From an uncultured Collinsella sp. (GTDB taxonomy: Bacteria; Actinomycetota; Coriobacteriia; Coriobacteriales; Coriobacteriaceae): a DNA stretch of 35,395 nt. Below the pieces are notes generated by a model. The model saw only the letters and a program-made list of their open reading frames with translations. It was not told where the DNA came from and did no database searches. This document shows positions 16,384-24,223 of the stretch, piece by piece. A program made the translations under genes and the position numbers. How positions within the stretch are numbered: position 1 is the stretch's first letter; each line of letters begins with the position of its first letter. The stretch is taken from contig CABPWH010000017.1 of the NCBI GenBank assembly GCA_902461085.1, positions 1-35,395 of the forward strand, read 5' to 3'.

Positions 16384-17235
16384 CTAGGCCAAAGAACACG
16401 GGTAGAACGTTTGGTTAAAGAAGTCGACGACTTCGTTTTCGAACGCATTGATGCGCTCGTGAGCGTATTTGGCATAAATGATATGCCTTCGGTCACACTC
16501 AAGACCGTTGAATACGGCAAACTGACCCTTGGGATCGCTCACGGCGTCCATAAGCGATGTGCCCATGAGCACCGATCCGCGCACCCGAGACGACAGAGCC
16601 TCGAGGCCACCGGGGATTGGATTGGCAACCGCCGTGCAGGCAAGGCCCCGCTCGTCCAGAGCGGAAACCGCCAGCGCGACTCCGCCGCCAAGGCCCTCGC
16701 CCCACGCAAAAATGCGATCGGAGTCCATGCCGTCAAGATTGCGCGCGACCTTCGCCAACGCGCAGCCCCAACGGACGCGCTCGACAAAAGCGGGCGAAGC
16801 AATCCCCCGCTGCAGGTCGTCCGTACCAGCAACACCGTCGTCCAGTGCAAGCACGGCATATCCCATGGCGGCAAATCTCGTCATGTGATGCCAGCCGCGC
16901 ACAGGCCGATCGATGTCGTGGAACATCAGGCACAGCGGCACGCGCTCAGATACTCGGGCACGACCAACAGGCTCAATCAAACGAGCGTGGACCGCATGGT
17001 CACCGAGCTCAAAGGAAACCTCCGAGTAACGGGCGCAGGGGTTAACAAAGTCAATCGCCGTAATGGCCAGGCCTTGAATCTCAAGATTCGGAGCGCATGT
17101 CTCTAAATCAGAAACATCTGCTTGGACATCACCGTGCCAGTCCCGATATTCTGCGAGCCTTGACGAAACCGTTCCAGGAATTCCCACGAGCCCGGGGACT
17201 ATCAGCTCGTCAACATTGCTCTCGAACTTAGACAT
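16384..17235 (-). CDS. Acetylxylan-esterase-like protein lacking the catalytic serine (probable pseudoenzyme)
   Basis: This 283-residue alpha/beta-hydrolase is paralogous to its upstream neighbour; compare SDPKGQFAVFNGLECDRRH with CPPATQFAVYNNLSCDKRH. The nucleophile elbow, GASQGGG in the neighbour, is GEGLGGG here, so the serine position is Gly181 (codon GGC at 16693-16695). The triad Asp230 and His259 (YAHERI) remain. It also lacks the family's long mid-protein insertion and has HDIDR where the oxyanion loop should be HGYPG. The frame is intact, so it seems a maintained non-catalytic or altered protein and not plain decay. ATG 17235 has GGGGAGG just upstream and overlaps the previous stop by eight bases. 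Confidence 0.8.
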   Translation of the reverse strand: MSKFESNVDELIVPGLVGIPGTVSSRLAEYRDWHGDVQADVSDLETCAPNLEIQGLAITAIDFVNPCARYSEVSFELGDHAVHARLIEPVGRARVSERVPLCLMFHDIDRPVRGWHHMTRFAAMGYAVLALDDGVAGTDDLQRGIASPAFVERVRWGCALAKVARNLDGMDSDRIFAWGEGLGGGVALAVSALDERGLACTAVANPIPGGLEALSSRVRGSVLMGTSLMDAVSDPKGQFAVFNGLECDRRHIIYAKYAHERINAFENEVVDFFNQTFYPCSLA

Positions 17236-18205
17236 GAGCCTCCCCTCCCTCACAGAAAAACGGAATGATCAGATCGTCAAAATCCTGAATCTCCTCGTGG
17301 CCAAAGCCTTCAAAGAACTCATGACGCTTGTCGCAGGACAGGTTGTTGTACACCGCAAACTGCGTTGCCGGCGGACAGACGATATCGGCCGTGCCCGTGC
17401 CAAACAGCACGGGGCACTTGACCATGGGGGCAAAATTCTTGGAATCGAAGTACGCCAGCTTTGCATAGGCTTCGTCAATACGAGTCGAGTCCTCGTCAAA
17501 CCAGCGAGACCAATAGCGCAGGCCCTCGTAGGCAATGTCGTCGGCATCCAAATCCCAGACCAGGCGGAAATCTGACAGGAAGGGATAGAGGATGGCAGCG
17601 CGATTGATAAGCTCGCTGTTAAGCGCACAGGTCGCAATGCCCAAACCGCCGCCCTGCGACGCGCCGTTCACAAACACACGCGCAAGATCGATGCCCTCGA
17701 GCTCGCGAACGATGCGGCACAGGATGCGAATATCTTGGTGCAAGCGGACATAGTAGAGGTTGGCAGGGTCGCCGTCGATACCGGCGACGATATGCCCGGC
17801 AACCGTTGTGCCCTCAAATCCACCAATGTCCTCGGAGGGACCTCCTTGGCCGGGGCAGTCGAGGGCGATGAGTGCCATGCCCATGCCCGCAAACGACGCC
17901 TGCTCAAACCAGCTGCGGCTTGCACCCGGATACCCATGGAACTGAAGTACCAATGGCACGGGCTCGTCCGAGACGGGCTTAAGGTACTTGGCATGCAGGC
18001 GCGCACCACACATGCCGGTATACCAGAGGTCGAAAAGCTGGCAGGTCGCGGCATCGGTGACCGATGCCGTCTCGATCGCATAGTCAAGCCCGACGGCGTC
18101 GGCCTCGGCCATGCGATCCTTCCAAAAGAGATCGAAATCTGATGGACGGGGCATGGCGCCTCGATATTCACCAAATTGATGTTGTAGCTCCTGAGCACTT
18201 GGCAT
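17228..18205 (-). CDS. AXE1-family acetyl esterase (cephalosporin-C deacetylase/acetylxylan esterase type)
   Basis: This 325-residue cytoplasmic alpha/beta-hydrolase removes acetyl groups from O-acetylated sugars. The triad is Ser183 (NGASQGGGLG), Asp274 (GTGTADIVCPP) and His303 (GFGHEEI), with the oxyanion loop FHGYPGAS; positions agree with characterised family members near 320 residues. The N-terminus MPRPSDFDLFWKDR is typical. I chose ATG 18205; a TTG at 18220 sits directly on the ribosome site. Inside a sialate operon its likely substrate is O-acetylated sialic acid (mucin sialic acids are often 9-O-acetylated), but this is inferred; xylo-oligosaccharide or other sugar acetates are possible. 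Confidence 0.88.
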   Translation of the reverse strand: MPSAQELQHQFGEYRGAMPRPSDFDLFWKDRMAEADAVGLDYAIETASVTDAATCQLFDLWYTGMCGARLHAKYLKPVSDEPVPLVLQFHGYPGASRSWFEQASFAGMGMALIALDCPGQGGPSEDIGGFEGTTVAGHIVAGIDGDPANLYYVRLHQDIRILCRIVRELEGIDLARVFVNGASQGGGLGIATCALNSELINRAAILYPFLSDFRLVWDLDADDIAYEGLRYWSRWFDEDSTRIDEAYAKLAYFDSKNFAPMVKCPVLFGTGTADIVCPPATQFAVYNNLSCDKRHEFFEGFGHEEIQDFDDLIIPFFCEGGEAHV

Positions 18206-18241
18206 GGCTCGTGAACCCAACCTTTCGAAATCGCAACGGAG

Positions 18242-18269
18242 GTGCGCCCGGCAAGGGAACCGGGCGCAC
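18242..18269. repeat. Perfect 10-bp inverted repeat between the transporter and enzyme genes
   Basis: GTGCGCCCGG and CCGGGCGCAC flank an eight-base loop in the 80-base gap between the transporter ATPase and the esterase. No U-tract follows, so it is not a normal terminator. A role in mRNA processing or in separating the stability of the transporter and enzyme halves of the operon is plausible. Confidence 0.6.
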
Positions 18270-18285
18270 GGGAGGGAAAGCGAGG

Positions 18286-19113
18286 CTACTCGCCGAGCTT
18301 GGGATGCAGCAGCGACGGCGCAGCGCCGAGCAGCATCTTGGTGTAGGGGTCCTGGGGGTGCTGGAAGACCTGCTTGGCCTCGCCCTGCTCGACGATCCTG
18401 CCGCCATTCATAACGATGATGTCGTCAGAGATATAGCGGACCGTCTGGATGTCATGGCTGATGAACACCATGGCCAGGCCGAGCTCCTTCTTAAGGTCGG
18501 TCAACAGGTTCAGAATCTGTGCGCGGACCGAAACGTCCAGAGCCGAGGTGGGCTCGTCGGCGATGATGGCATCGGGGTTCAGCGACAGGGCACGGGCAAT
18601 TGCGACGCGCTGACGCTGGCCGCCCGAAAGCTGACCGGGAAGAACCTCGGCGGCGGAGCTGGGCAGACCGGTGAGCTCCAGGAGCTCCTTGACGCGCTTC
18701 TCCTGCTCGGCCTCGGTACCCAGGTTGTGGACGCGCATGGGGTCGAGCAGCTGCTCGCGAACGACCATGCGGGGATTGAGCGCCGTGGCCGGGTTCTGGA
18801 ACACGACCGAGATGACGCGACCCATGTGGCGACGGTCCTCGGCGGTACGTTTGGTAACGTCCTTGCCCTTAAAGTAGACCTTGCCGCTCGTGGGGGCCTG
18901 CAGGCCGCACATGACGTTGGCGGTGGTGGACTTACCGCAACCGGACTCGCCGACGATGCCGATCGTCTGACCGGGCATGAGCTTAATCGTTACACCCTGG
19001 ACGGCGTGAACCAGGTTGGGGTGCAGAATCGAGCCGGTACGGGTCCTAAAGGTGACGTGGACGTCATCAAGGAAGATGATCGGCTCGACGCCGTTGACTG
19101 CGGTCTCGCTCAT
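18286..19113 (-). CDS. ABC transporter ATPase, DppF/SatD-like
   Basis: This 275-residue ATPase of the peptide/nickel class would drive the nan-operon importer together with the ATPase half of the fused subunit. It shows Walker A GESGCGKSTT (about 55-64), Q-loop VVFQNPATALNP, signature LSGGQRQRVAIARAL, Walker B AIIADEPTSALD and H-loop ISHDIQTV. It lacks the usual cysteine-rich C-terminal extension and ends soon after HPQDPYTKMLLGAAPSL. The ATG follows the previous stop directly (TAGATG), with a near-perfect GGAGGTGAT ribosome site five bases upstream. Confidence 0.93.
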   Translation of the reverse strand: MSETAVNGVEPIIFLDDVHVTFRTRTGSILHPNLVHAVQGVTIKLMPGQTIGIVGESGCGKSTTANVMCGLQAPTSGKVYFKGKDVTKRTAEDRRHMGRVISVVFQNPATALNPRMVVREQLLDPMRVHNLGTEAEQEKRVKELLELTGLPSSAAEVLPGQLSGGQRQRVAIARALSLNPDAIIADEPTSALDVSVRAQILNLLTDLKKELGLAMVFISHDIQTVRYISDDIIVMNGGRIVEQGEAKQVFQHPQDPYTKMLLGAAPSLLHPKLGE

Positions 19114-21129
19114 CTACATCACCTCCGCGTGAGGGGTCAAACCATTTGCCTTGAGCACCTCGTCGGGGAGCTCGGAATAGAAGTGCTCGGTGCCGGGCAC
19201 GCGCTTGAAGACCGGACGGGTGTCCAGGCCAATACGCGGATGGCTCGAGCGGGGCGCGAAGCGATCGCCCTTGGGGAAATCGCGCGGGCTCGGAACGGCG
19301 CCGGGCACCTGGTGCAGGCGGCCCGAACCGCTCTCGATGGACAGAACGGAACCCAGAAGACCGCGGGTGTACTCGTGGATCGGGTTGGTGAGCAGCTCCT
19401 TGGTGGGTGCCTGCTCGATAACCTGGCCAGCGTACATAACCGTGATGTTGTGGGCGACCTCGGCGACCAGCGCCAGGTCGTGCGAAACGAAGATCATGGC
19501 AAAGCCGAGCTTGGCCTGAAGATCGTTGAGCAGCTTGATAACCTGCTTCTGAACGGTAACGTCCAGAGCGGTCGTGGGCTCGTCGCAGATGACCAGCTTG
19601 GGGTCGCGGGTAAGGGCCATAGCGATCAGGACACGCTGACGCTGGCCGCCGGAAAGCTCGTGCGGATAGCTCTCGAGCGTGCGCTTGGGATCGAGGCCGA
19701 CGAGCTCCAGGAGCTCCTCGGCGCTGCGGGTTCCGCCGCGCTTGGTGAGCTGCTTCATCTGGGCAGAGATGAGCATGGAGGGGTTGAGCGAGGACAGGGC
19801 GTCCTGATAGACCATAGCGATATCGGTACCGCGCAGGCCGAACCACTCCTTCTTGCTCATCTTGAGCAGGTCGCGGCCCTCCCAGAGGACCTCGCCGGAA
19901 AGGTGCTCGTCCTCATCGGTCAGGCCCATGATGGCCAGCGTGGTGATGGACTTACCGCAACCGGACTCGCCCACCAGGCCCATGGTCTGACCAGGACGGA
20001 CGTCAAAGTTAACATGGTCGACGACGTTGATATCACCGTGATGCTCAAACTGAATGCAGAAGTCACGGACCGAGAGAATCGGTTCAACAGACTCGTCGGG
20101 CACATGGCGATCGTCACGCTTGAGCTCGACATCGCGCAGGGCGCCAAGGCGAGCGGAGAGGGACTGGGCCTGCTCCTTGTAGGCGCGAACGGGGTCGGAG
20201 ACCAGCAGGTCGGCCTCGCGACGCTTGGAGGAATCGGTAGGATCCAGGGCGGCGGAGGGGGCAGCGGCCATGGCGTCGGTAATGCCCTCGGAGAGGATGT
20301 TAAGCGCCAGGCAGGTGATCATGATGGCCAGACCCGGGAACAGCGCCTGCCACCAACGGCCGGCGAGCACGCCGCCGCGGGCGTCGGCGAGGATGTTGCC
20401 CCAGGTAGCGGTGGGCTCCTGGATACCAGCGCCGATGAAGGTCAGCGAGGCCTCGAAGATGATGGCGTCGGCGACCAGGGTAACGGTGAAGACCATGATC
20501 GGGGCGATGCAGTTGCGCAGGACGTGCTTGATCAAAATCCACGGAGCCTTGGCGCCGGAAACGATGACCGCGCGGACATAGTCCTCGCCGTACTCGGACA
20601 CGATGTTGGCGCGCACGATACGGGCAATCTGCGGAGTGTACATAAAGCCGATGGCGAAGATGATCGACGGCACGGAATTGCCCAGGATGGAGACGAAGAC
20701 GGCAGCGAGGGCAATGCCCGGGATGGACATGATGATGTCCAGGATGCGCATGATCGCCTCGGAAACGGACTTGCGCGAAACCGCCGCGAGGGCGCCCACG
20801 ACCGAGCCGCAGACCAGAGCCATGGCAGTAGCGCCAAAGCCGATGATCAGCGAGTAACGACCACCGTAGAGCATGCGCGACAGAATGTCGCGACCCTTAT
20901 CGTCGGTACCGAAGATAAATCCATTGCCGGGAGCCTGGCGAGCCGTAAAGATCTCGACCGGGCTATAGGGGGCAAGAAGGGGCGCCAGAATCGCGGTCAG
21001 GGCGACCAGCACCAGCACGACGGCGGCAATCTTAGAAGACAGCGTCATCTTCTTCCAGCCACCGAGCTTGAGCCCCTTGGAGGCAGCTTTCTCGAGCTGC
21101 TCGGTTTGCTTCTCTCGAATCTTTACCAT
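19114..21129 (-). CDS. ABC transporter permease-ATPase fusion (DppC-DppD fused, SatC-like)
   Basis: The 671-residue protein fuses two normally separate subunits. Residues 1 to about 290 are a DppC-type permease: a first span near residue 35, FGTDDKGRDILSRM, and the EAA loop RAVIVSGAKAPWILIKHVLR. A charged linker of about 55 residues follows, then from about 345 a DppD-type ATPase: Walker A GESGCGKSITT, signature LSGGQRQRVLIAMAL, Walker B LVICDEPTTALD, H-loop VSHDLALV. The C-terminal tail resembles the oligopeptide-transporter domain but has lost its cysteines (DRFAPRSSHPR). The reading frame is clean through the join. As I recall, SatABCD-type sialic acid importers have such a fused subunit, which supports the assignment. 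Confidence 0.92.
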   Translation of the reverse strand: MVKIREKQTEQLEKAASKGLKLGGWKKMTLSSKIAAVVLVLVALTAILAPLLAPYSPVEIFTARQAPGNGFIFGTDDKGRDILSRMLYGGRYSLIIGFGATAMALVCGSVVGALAAVSRKSVSEAIMRILDIIMSIPGIALAAVFVSILGNSVPSIIFAIGFMYTPQIARIVRANIVSEYGEDYVRAVIVSGAKAPWILIKHVLRNCIAPIMVFTVTLVADAIIFEASLTFIGAGIQEPTATWGNILADARGGVLAGRWWQALFPGLAIMITCLALNILSEGITDAMAAAPSAALDPTDSSKRREADLLVSDPVRAYKEQAQSLSARLGALRDVELKRDDRHVPDESVEPILSVRDFCIQFEHHGDINVVDHVNFDVRPGQTMGLVGESGCGKSITTLAIMGLTDEDEHLSGEVLWEGRDLLKMSKKEWFGLRGTDIAMVYQDALSSLNPSMLISAQMKQLTKRGGTRSAEELLELVGLDPKRTLESYPHELSGGQRQRVLIAMALTRDPKLVICDEPTTALDVTVQKQVIKLLNDLQAKLGFAMIFVSHDLALVAEVAHNITVMYAGQVIEQAPTKELLTNPIHEYTRGLLGSVLSIESGSGRLHQVPGAVPSPRDFPKGDRFAPRSSHPRIGLDTRPVFKRVPGTEHFYSELPDEVLKANGLTPHAEVM

Positions 21130-21132
21130 AAT

Positions 21133-22089
21133 CTACACCGTCCTGATGCGCGGGTTGATGAGCAGGTAGAGCATGTCAACCACGATGTTGATGATGATGA
21201 AGGCAAGAGCAACGACGATGACGACGCCCTGAACCAGGTTCGCCTCGTTGCCCTGAACGCCCTGCAGGATCGCAGTACCCATGCCGGGGAGGTTGAAGAT
21301 GACCTCGATGACGACAGCACCGCCCATGAGGTAGCCGATCTTAAGACCGAGGGTGGTGACCGGGGTGATCAGTGCGTTGCGAAGAACGTTGATGCCGACG
21401 ACGACCTTCTCGGGAACGCCGGCGCCGCGAGCCATACGGACATAGTCCTTATCGAGCTCCTCAACCATGGCCGTACGCACGATACGAGTCATCTGGCCCG
21501 TCAGCGGGAATGCCAGAGCGATAGCGGGCATGATCATACGTCCCAGATAGCCAGCCGGGTTGGTGGTGAAGTGAGGCAGAGCACCGGACGCCGGGAGCAC
21601 CTTAAGGTAGGAAGAGAACAGCAGAATCAACAGAACGGCAAGCCAGAACGACGGGGTTGCCAAGCCGGCGATGGAGAAGACGCGGATCACTTGGTCCGGC
21701 CATTTATCGCGATACAGTGCCGCGATGACGCCGAGCAAAAACGAGACGACCGCGCCGATGGCAAGACCGATGAAGGTCAGCTGCATCGTGACGGGCAGGG
21801 CCGTGGAGATGCGCTTGGCAACGGAGTTGCGAGCAGCACCATAGGTGCCCATGTCACCATGGATCAGATCGCCCATGTAGCGCACGTAGCGCACGGGCCA
21901 GGGGTCGTCCAGACCATACTTCTCATGGTACTCGGCAACCGCCTCGGGCGAGGCACCGTCACCCAACGCCGTATAGGCGGGGTCGGTCTTGGAGAACGAC
22001 ATAAGGAAGAACACCAGGACGGTGACGCCCAATGCCATGATCGGCAGCGCCACGAGACGCCTTCCAATCAAACGTAGAAAGTTGTTCAC
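21133..22089 (-). CDS. ABC transporter permease, DppB/SatB-like
   Basis: This 318-residue inner-membrane permease pairs with the permease half of the fused subunit. It starts with the DppB-type NNFLRLIGRRLVALPIMALG span, has a periplasmic region with KYGLDDPWPVRYVRYM, the EAA loop VRMARGAGVPEKVVVGINVL, and a last span ending LLINPRIRTV. I chose GTG 22089 because AAAGGGGAG lies about five bases upstream; a TTG at 22122 would add residues unlike the family. It ends three bases before the next gene. Substrate is inferred from the enzymes downstream. Confidence 0.9.
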   Translation of the reverse strand: MNNFLRLIGRRLVALPIMALGVTVLVFFLMSFSKTDPAYTALGDGASPEAVAEYHEKYGLDDPWPVRYVRYMGDLIHGDMGTYGAARNSVAKRISTALPVTMQLTFIGLAIGAVVSFLLGVIAALYRDKWPDQVIRVFSIAGLATPSFWLAVLLILLFSSYLKVLPASGALPHFTTNPAGYLGRMIMPAIALAFPLTGQMTRIVRTAMVEELDKDYVRMARGAGVPEKVVVGINVLRNALITPVTTLGLKIGYLMGGAVVIEVIFNLPGMGTAILQGVQGNEANLVQGVVIVVALAFIIINIVVDMLYLLINPRIRTV

Positions 22090-22150
22090 GTTCTCTCCCC
22101 TTTCTTTTGTCGGTAGGACCAACTGGTATATGAGTATGGATACTCATTAC

Positions 22151-22184
22151 AAGACCCGAGCGACATCGAGGCCGCCCGGGTCTT
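22151..22184 (-). terminator. Stem-loop between the binding-protein gene and the permease gene
   Basis: AAGACCCGAGCG and CGCCCGGGTCTT pair in 12 bp with one wobble around a 10-base loop. On the minus strand the run after it is GTAATGAG, so termination would be partial; a better T-run lies on the plus strand side. It mirrors the oppA-oppB stem-loop and probably keeps binding-protein mRNA in excess. Confidence 0.6.
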
Positions 22185-22244
22185 TGTTTCAACTATGAGG
22201 ACGTTGCCTTACGACCGACGCCCCACATATGACTCAAGCGAGTC

Positions 22245-23858
22245 TTAGGCCTTGACGGTCGCGACGCCCCTGAAGGACATGCTCGTCGTGCCGATGCCCT
22301 TGAAGCCATCGAGGGCCTCGCCGTTGGGCGCGGTGGACGGATCGTCCCAGGAAGCAGAGACGGTCTTGACGTGGACAACGGGGTACAGAACAGCGTTGTC
22401 GGCGATGATGTCGAAGCACTCGTTCCACTTCTTCTGTTGCTCGTCGCCCTCGGCGGCAAGAGCCTCGTCCATGAGACCGTGGAGCTTCTCCCACTCAGCG
22501 GACTCCTTCCACGGGCAACGGGTCTGCATCCAGACGTTGTCGCCGTACCACCAGTTGAGCAGCAGGTCGGGGTCGGCGCCGAAGCAGGAAGGATCGCCAG
22601 GGGCAAGGAGGATATCGTAGGCCTCGCCGCCGTCGATGGCAGCGTAGGTGGCCGGCGAGGTATCGGTCTGGATGGTCACATCGAAGCCGAGAGCGTCGAG
22701 GTCGTTCTTGACCTGGGCGGCCATGCCCTTGATCTGCTCGTTGTCGGTGGTGCGCAGGGTGATGGCGCCCGGGGTGATGCCAGACTCCTCGATGAGCTTC
22801 TTGGCCTTCTTGGCGTCAGTCTTGTACACCGTGGAAGCCTCATGATAGTTGGTGAAGCTCTTGGGCAGGTAGCAGCTGGCAGCGGTGGCAAGGCCGGCGA
22901 AGGTGTTGGTGATCATCTTCTCGGTGTCGAGCGCGTACATGACGGCTTGACGGACCTTGACGTTGTTCCAAGGCTCCTTGGCGACGTTGAACATGATGAA
23001 GCGGGTGCCGAAACCCTGAACGTTATCGATCTTGCAGCCAGCGCTCTCGAGCTGGTCAACGGCGTCAGCGGTGACGAGCTCCATAACGAGCGTGGAGCCC
23101 TCCTGCTGAGCGGTAACGCGAGCGGTGGGGTCGGTCAGGATGCTGTACTGGATCTTCTTATCCTCGGCAGCATACTCACCGTTGTACTCGGGGTTGGGAA
23201 CCAGGGTGATCTCGGTATCGGAGATAGAGTCATACATCCAGGGGCCGGAGCCGATCGGCTGCTTGGCGCGATCCTCCTCGGACTGGGTAGCCGGGGTAAC
23301 GCGGATGATGGCCAGACGATCCTTGAGCAGGGAGAAGTTGGGGACCTTGGTCTTGACCGTTACGGTGCTGGCGTCCTTGGCCTCGATGGACTCGAAGGGC
23401 TGGAAGAACGGAGCATAGGTAGCGGAAGCAGCGCAAGCGGTGTAGGAAGCGACGACGTCGTCAGCAGTGACCTCGGTGCCATCGGAGAACTTGGCGCCCT
23501 TGCGGATGGTGACCTCGAAGGTGGTGTCGTCCACGGACTTGGGATCGTCGGTGGCGAGCTCGTTGAAGGTGCTGTAGTCGTGGTAATCGATGCCGTAGAG
23601 GCCCTCGACGACGTGCCAGTTAGCACCCAGGCCCACAGCGGAGCCGGTGCTGGCGGGATCGAAGCTGGACGGAGCGTAAGCGGAACCAGCGGTGATCACG
23701 CCGCCACCACGGTTGGCGGAATCGGTGGAACCGGAAGCGGAACCCTCGTCGTTAGAGCTGCCACCGCAGCCGGTGAGACCAAGCCCTGCGACAGCAGCGA
23801 CGCTGCCGGTGAGGCCGAGGAACGAACGCCTGGACATACCCTTGTTGATGATGGCCAT
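22245..23858 (-). CDS. Family 5 substrate-binding lipoprotein, SatA-like (probable sialic acid binding)
   Basis: This 537-residue extracellular binding protein is the first gene of the nan operon. The N-terminus has a clear Tat motif SRRSFLGL, a hydrophobic segment and the lipobox GLTGC, then a Ser/Gly/Asp-rich linker. The mature part has the family-5 pattern (ATDDPKSVDDTTFEVTIRKG; FMFNVAKEPWNNVKVRQAVM; LLNWWYGDNVWMQ). Family-5 proteins bind peptides, nickel, opines or sugars, and SatA of Haemophilus ducreyi binds sialic acid. The ligand here is inferred from nanA, nanK and nanE in the same operon. ATG 23858 has AGGAGA four bases upstream. Confidence 0.85.
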   Translation of the reverse strand: MAIINKGMSRRSFLGLTGSVAAVAGLGLTGCGGSSNDEGSASGSTDSANRGGGVITAGSAYAPSSFDPASTGSAVGLGANWHVVEGLYGIDYHDYSTFNELATDDPKSVDDTTFEVTIRKGAKFSDGTEVTADDVVASYTACAASATYAPFFQPFESIEAKDASTVTVKTKVPNFSLLKDRLAIIRVTPATQSEEDRAKQPIGSGPWMYDSISDTEITLVPNPEYNGEYAAEDKKIQYSILTDPTARVTAQQEGSTLVMELVTADAVDQLESAGCKIDNVQGFGTRFIMFNVAKEPWNNVKVRQAVMYALDTEKMITNTFAGLATAASCYLPKSFTNYHEASTVYKTDAKKAKKLIEESGITPGAITLRTTDNEQIKGMAAQVKNDLDALGFDVTIQTDTSPATYAAIDGGEAYDILLAPGDPSCFGADPDLLLNWWYGDNVWMQTRCPWKESAEWEKLHGLMDEALAAEGDEQQKKWNECFDIIADNAVLYPVVHVKTVSASWDDPSTAPNGEALDGFKGIGTTSMSFRGVATVKA

Positions 23859-23927
23859 GTCTTCTCCTATCAATAGAGAATCTTACCCGGGAGCACCTAG
23901 ACTTGCCCCCGCGCAACTTGCGGACGA

Positions 23928-23955
23928 TATATACCTTACCTACCGACGAACCCAA
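23928..23955 (-). promoter_or_regulatory. Candidate proximal promoter P2 of the nan operon
   Basis: On the minus strand TTGGGT (plus positions 23950-23955), a 16-base spacer and TATATA (23928-23933) form a reasonable sigma-70 promoter, about 70 bases before the start codon. Confidence 0.5.
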
Positions 23956-23994
23956 CTGAGGTGCCGCGCTCGGTGACCGATACATACATACGCT

Positions 23995-24017
23995 TGAACG
24001 GTATTTACTACCGTTCA
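23995..24017. promoter_or_regulatory. Perfect 9-5-9 palindrome, probable repressor operator
   Basis: TGAACGGTA and TACCGTTCA are perfect inverted 9-mers separated by TTTAC. The element covers the -10 box of candidate promoter P1, the place where a bound repressor would block transcription. The length suits a dimeric regulator such as a GntR, RpiR or ROK protein. No regulator gene lies in the operon, so it would act from elsewhere. Confidence 0.7.
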
Positions 24018-24033
24018 CCGAATTCATTGACAA
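24005..24033 (-). promoter_or_regulatory. Candidate distal promoter P1 of the nan operon
   Basis: On the minus strand TTGTCA (plus positions 24028-24033; five of six consensus bases), a 17-base spacer and TAGTAA (24005-24010; three of six) form a promoter with a good -35 and weak -10, overlapped by the palindrome at 23995-24017. Confidence 0.5.
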
Positions 24034-24121
24034 ACGATTCGCCAGACAGTATGTATCGACGAGGTGAGATATCAGTCTTCGTCAACCCGCAGGATAGCAG
24101 GGTTGTTCACCATGGCTAGTC

Positions 24122-24131
24122 AAACGTTTTA
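24122..24131. promoter_or_regulatory. CG-centred palindrome shared with the gap upstream region
   Basis: AAACGTTTTA, with the perfect core AAACGTTT, is identical over ten bases to the centre of the palindrome at 11418-11431. It lies about 90 bases upstream of the P1 -35 box. A shared LacI-type regulator is possible, but ten AT-rich bases can also recur by chance. Confidence 0.3.
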
Positions 24132-24175
24132 GCGTTAATAAAACCCGAAATCGACAGGTAATCGCCGCGAAATAA

Positions 24176-24198
24176 ATGATTGAAAATCGGCCAATCAT
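24176..24198 (-). terminator. Weak terminator after uvrC
   Basis: On the minus strand ATGATTG pairs with CAATCAT around a nine-base loop and is followed by TTATTTCG, 26 bases past the uvrC stop. The stem is AT-rich, so termination is probably inefficient and uvrC transcripts could enter the nan operon. Confidence 0.5.
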
Positions 24199-24223
24199 GT
24201 ATATCAGTTGTTTAGAAGCGCGT

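Larger units (their letters stand above)
23859..24223. promoter_or_regulatory. Intergenic region holding the nan-operon control elements
   Basis: These 365 bases between uvrC and the first nan-operon gene contain no gene I can support. They hold two candidate promoters, a 23-bp palindrome, an outer inverted repeat (CGATACATAC at 23978-23987 with GTATGTATCG at 24049-24058), a CG-centred palindrome near 24126 and a weak uvrC terminator. GC content is well below the window average. Confidence 0.7.

Noticed and set aside
16384..17235. Serine-less esterase as a frameshifted pseudogene
   Set aside because: The frame is intact for 283 codons with a good ribosome site, and Asp and His of the triad remain; pseudoenzyme is the better description.
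18205..18220. Upstream TTG start for the intact esterase
   Set aside because: The GAAAGG ribosome site touches the TTG with no spacing, while ATG 18205 gives the family's normal N-terminus.
18064..22077. Plus-strand open frame of about 1,337 codons across the esterase and transporter genes
   Set aside because: It is exactly antisense to four well-supported genes with Walker and signature motifs. The product is rich in His, Asp, Gly and Leu with no recognisable domain, as expected from the codon bias of GC-rich genes.
23978..23992. Short TACA/TATG repeat as a phase-variable tract
   Set aside because: Only about three repeat units and outside any coding frame; it is better explained as one arm of the outer inverted repeat.
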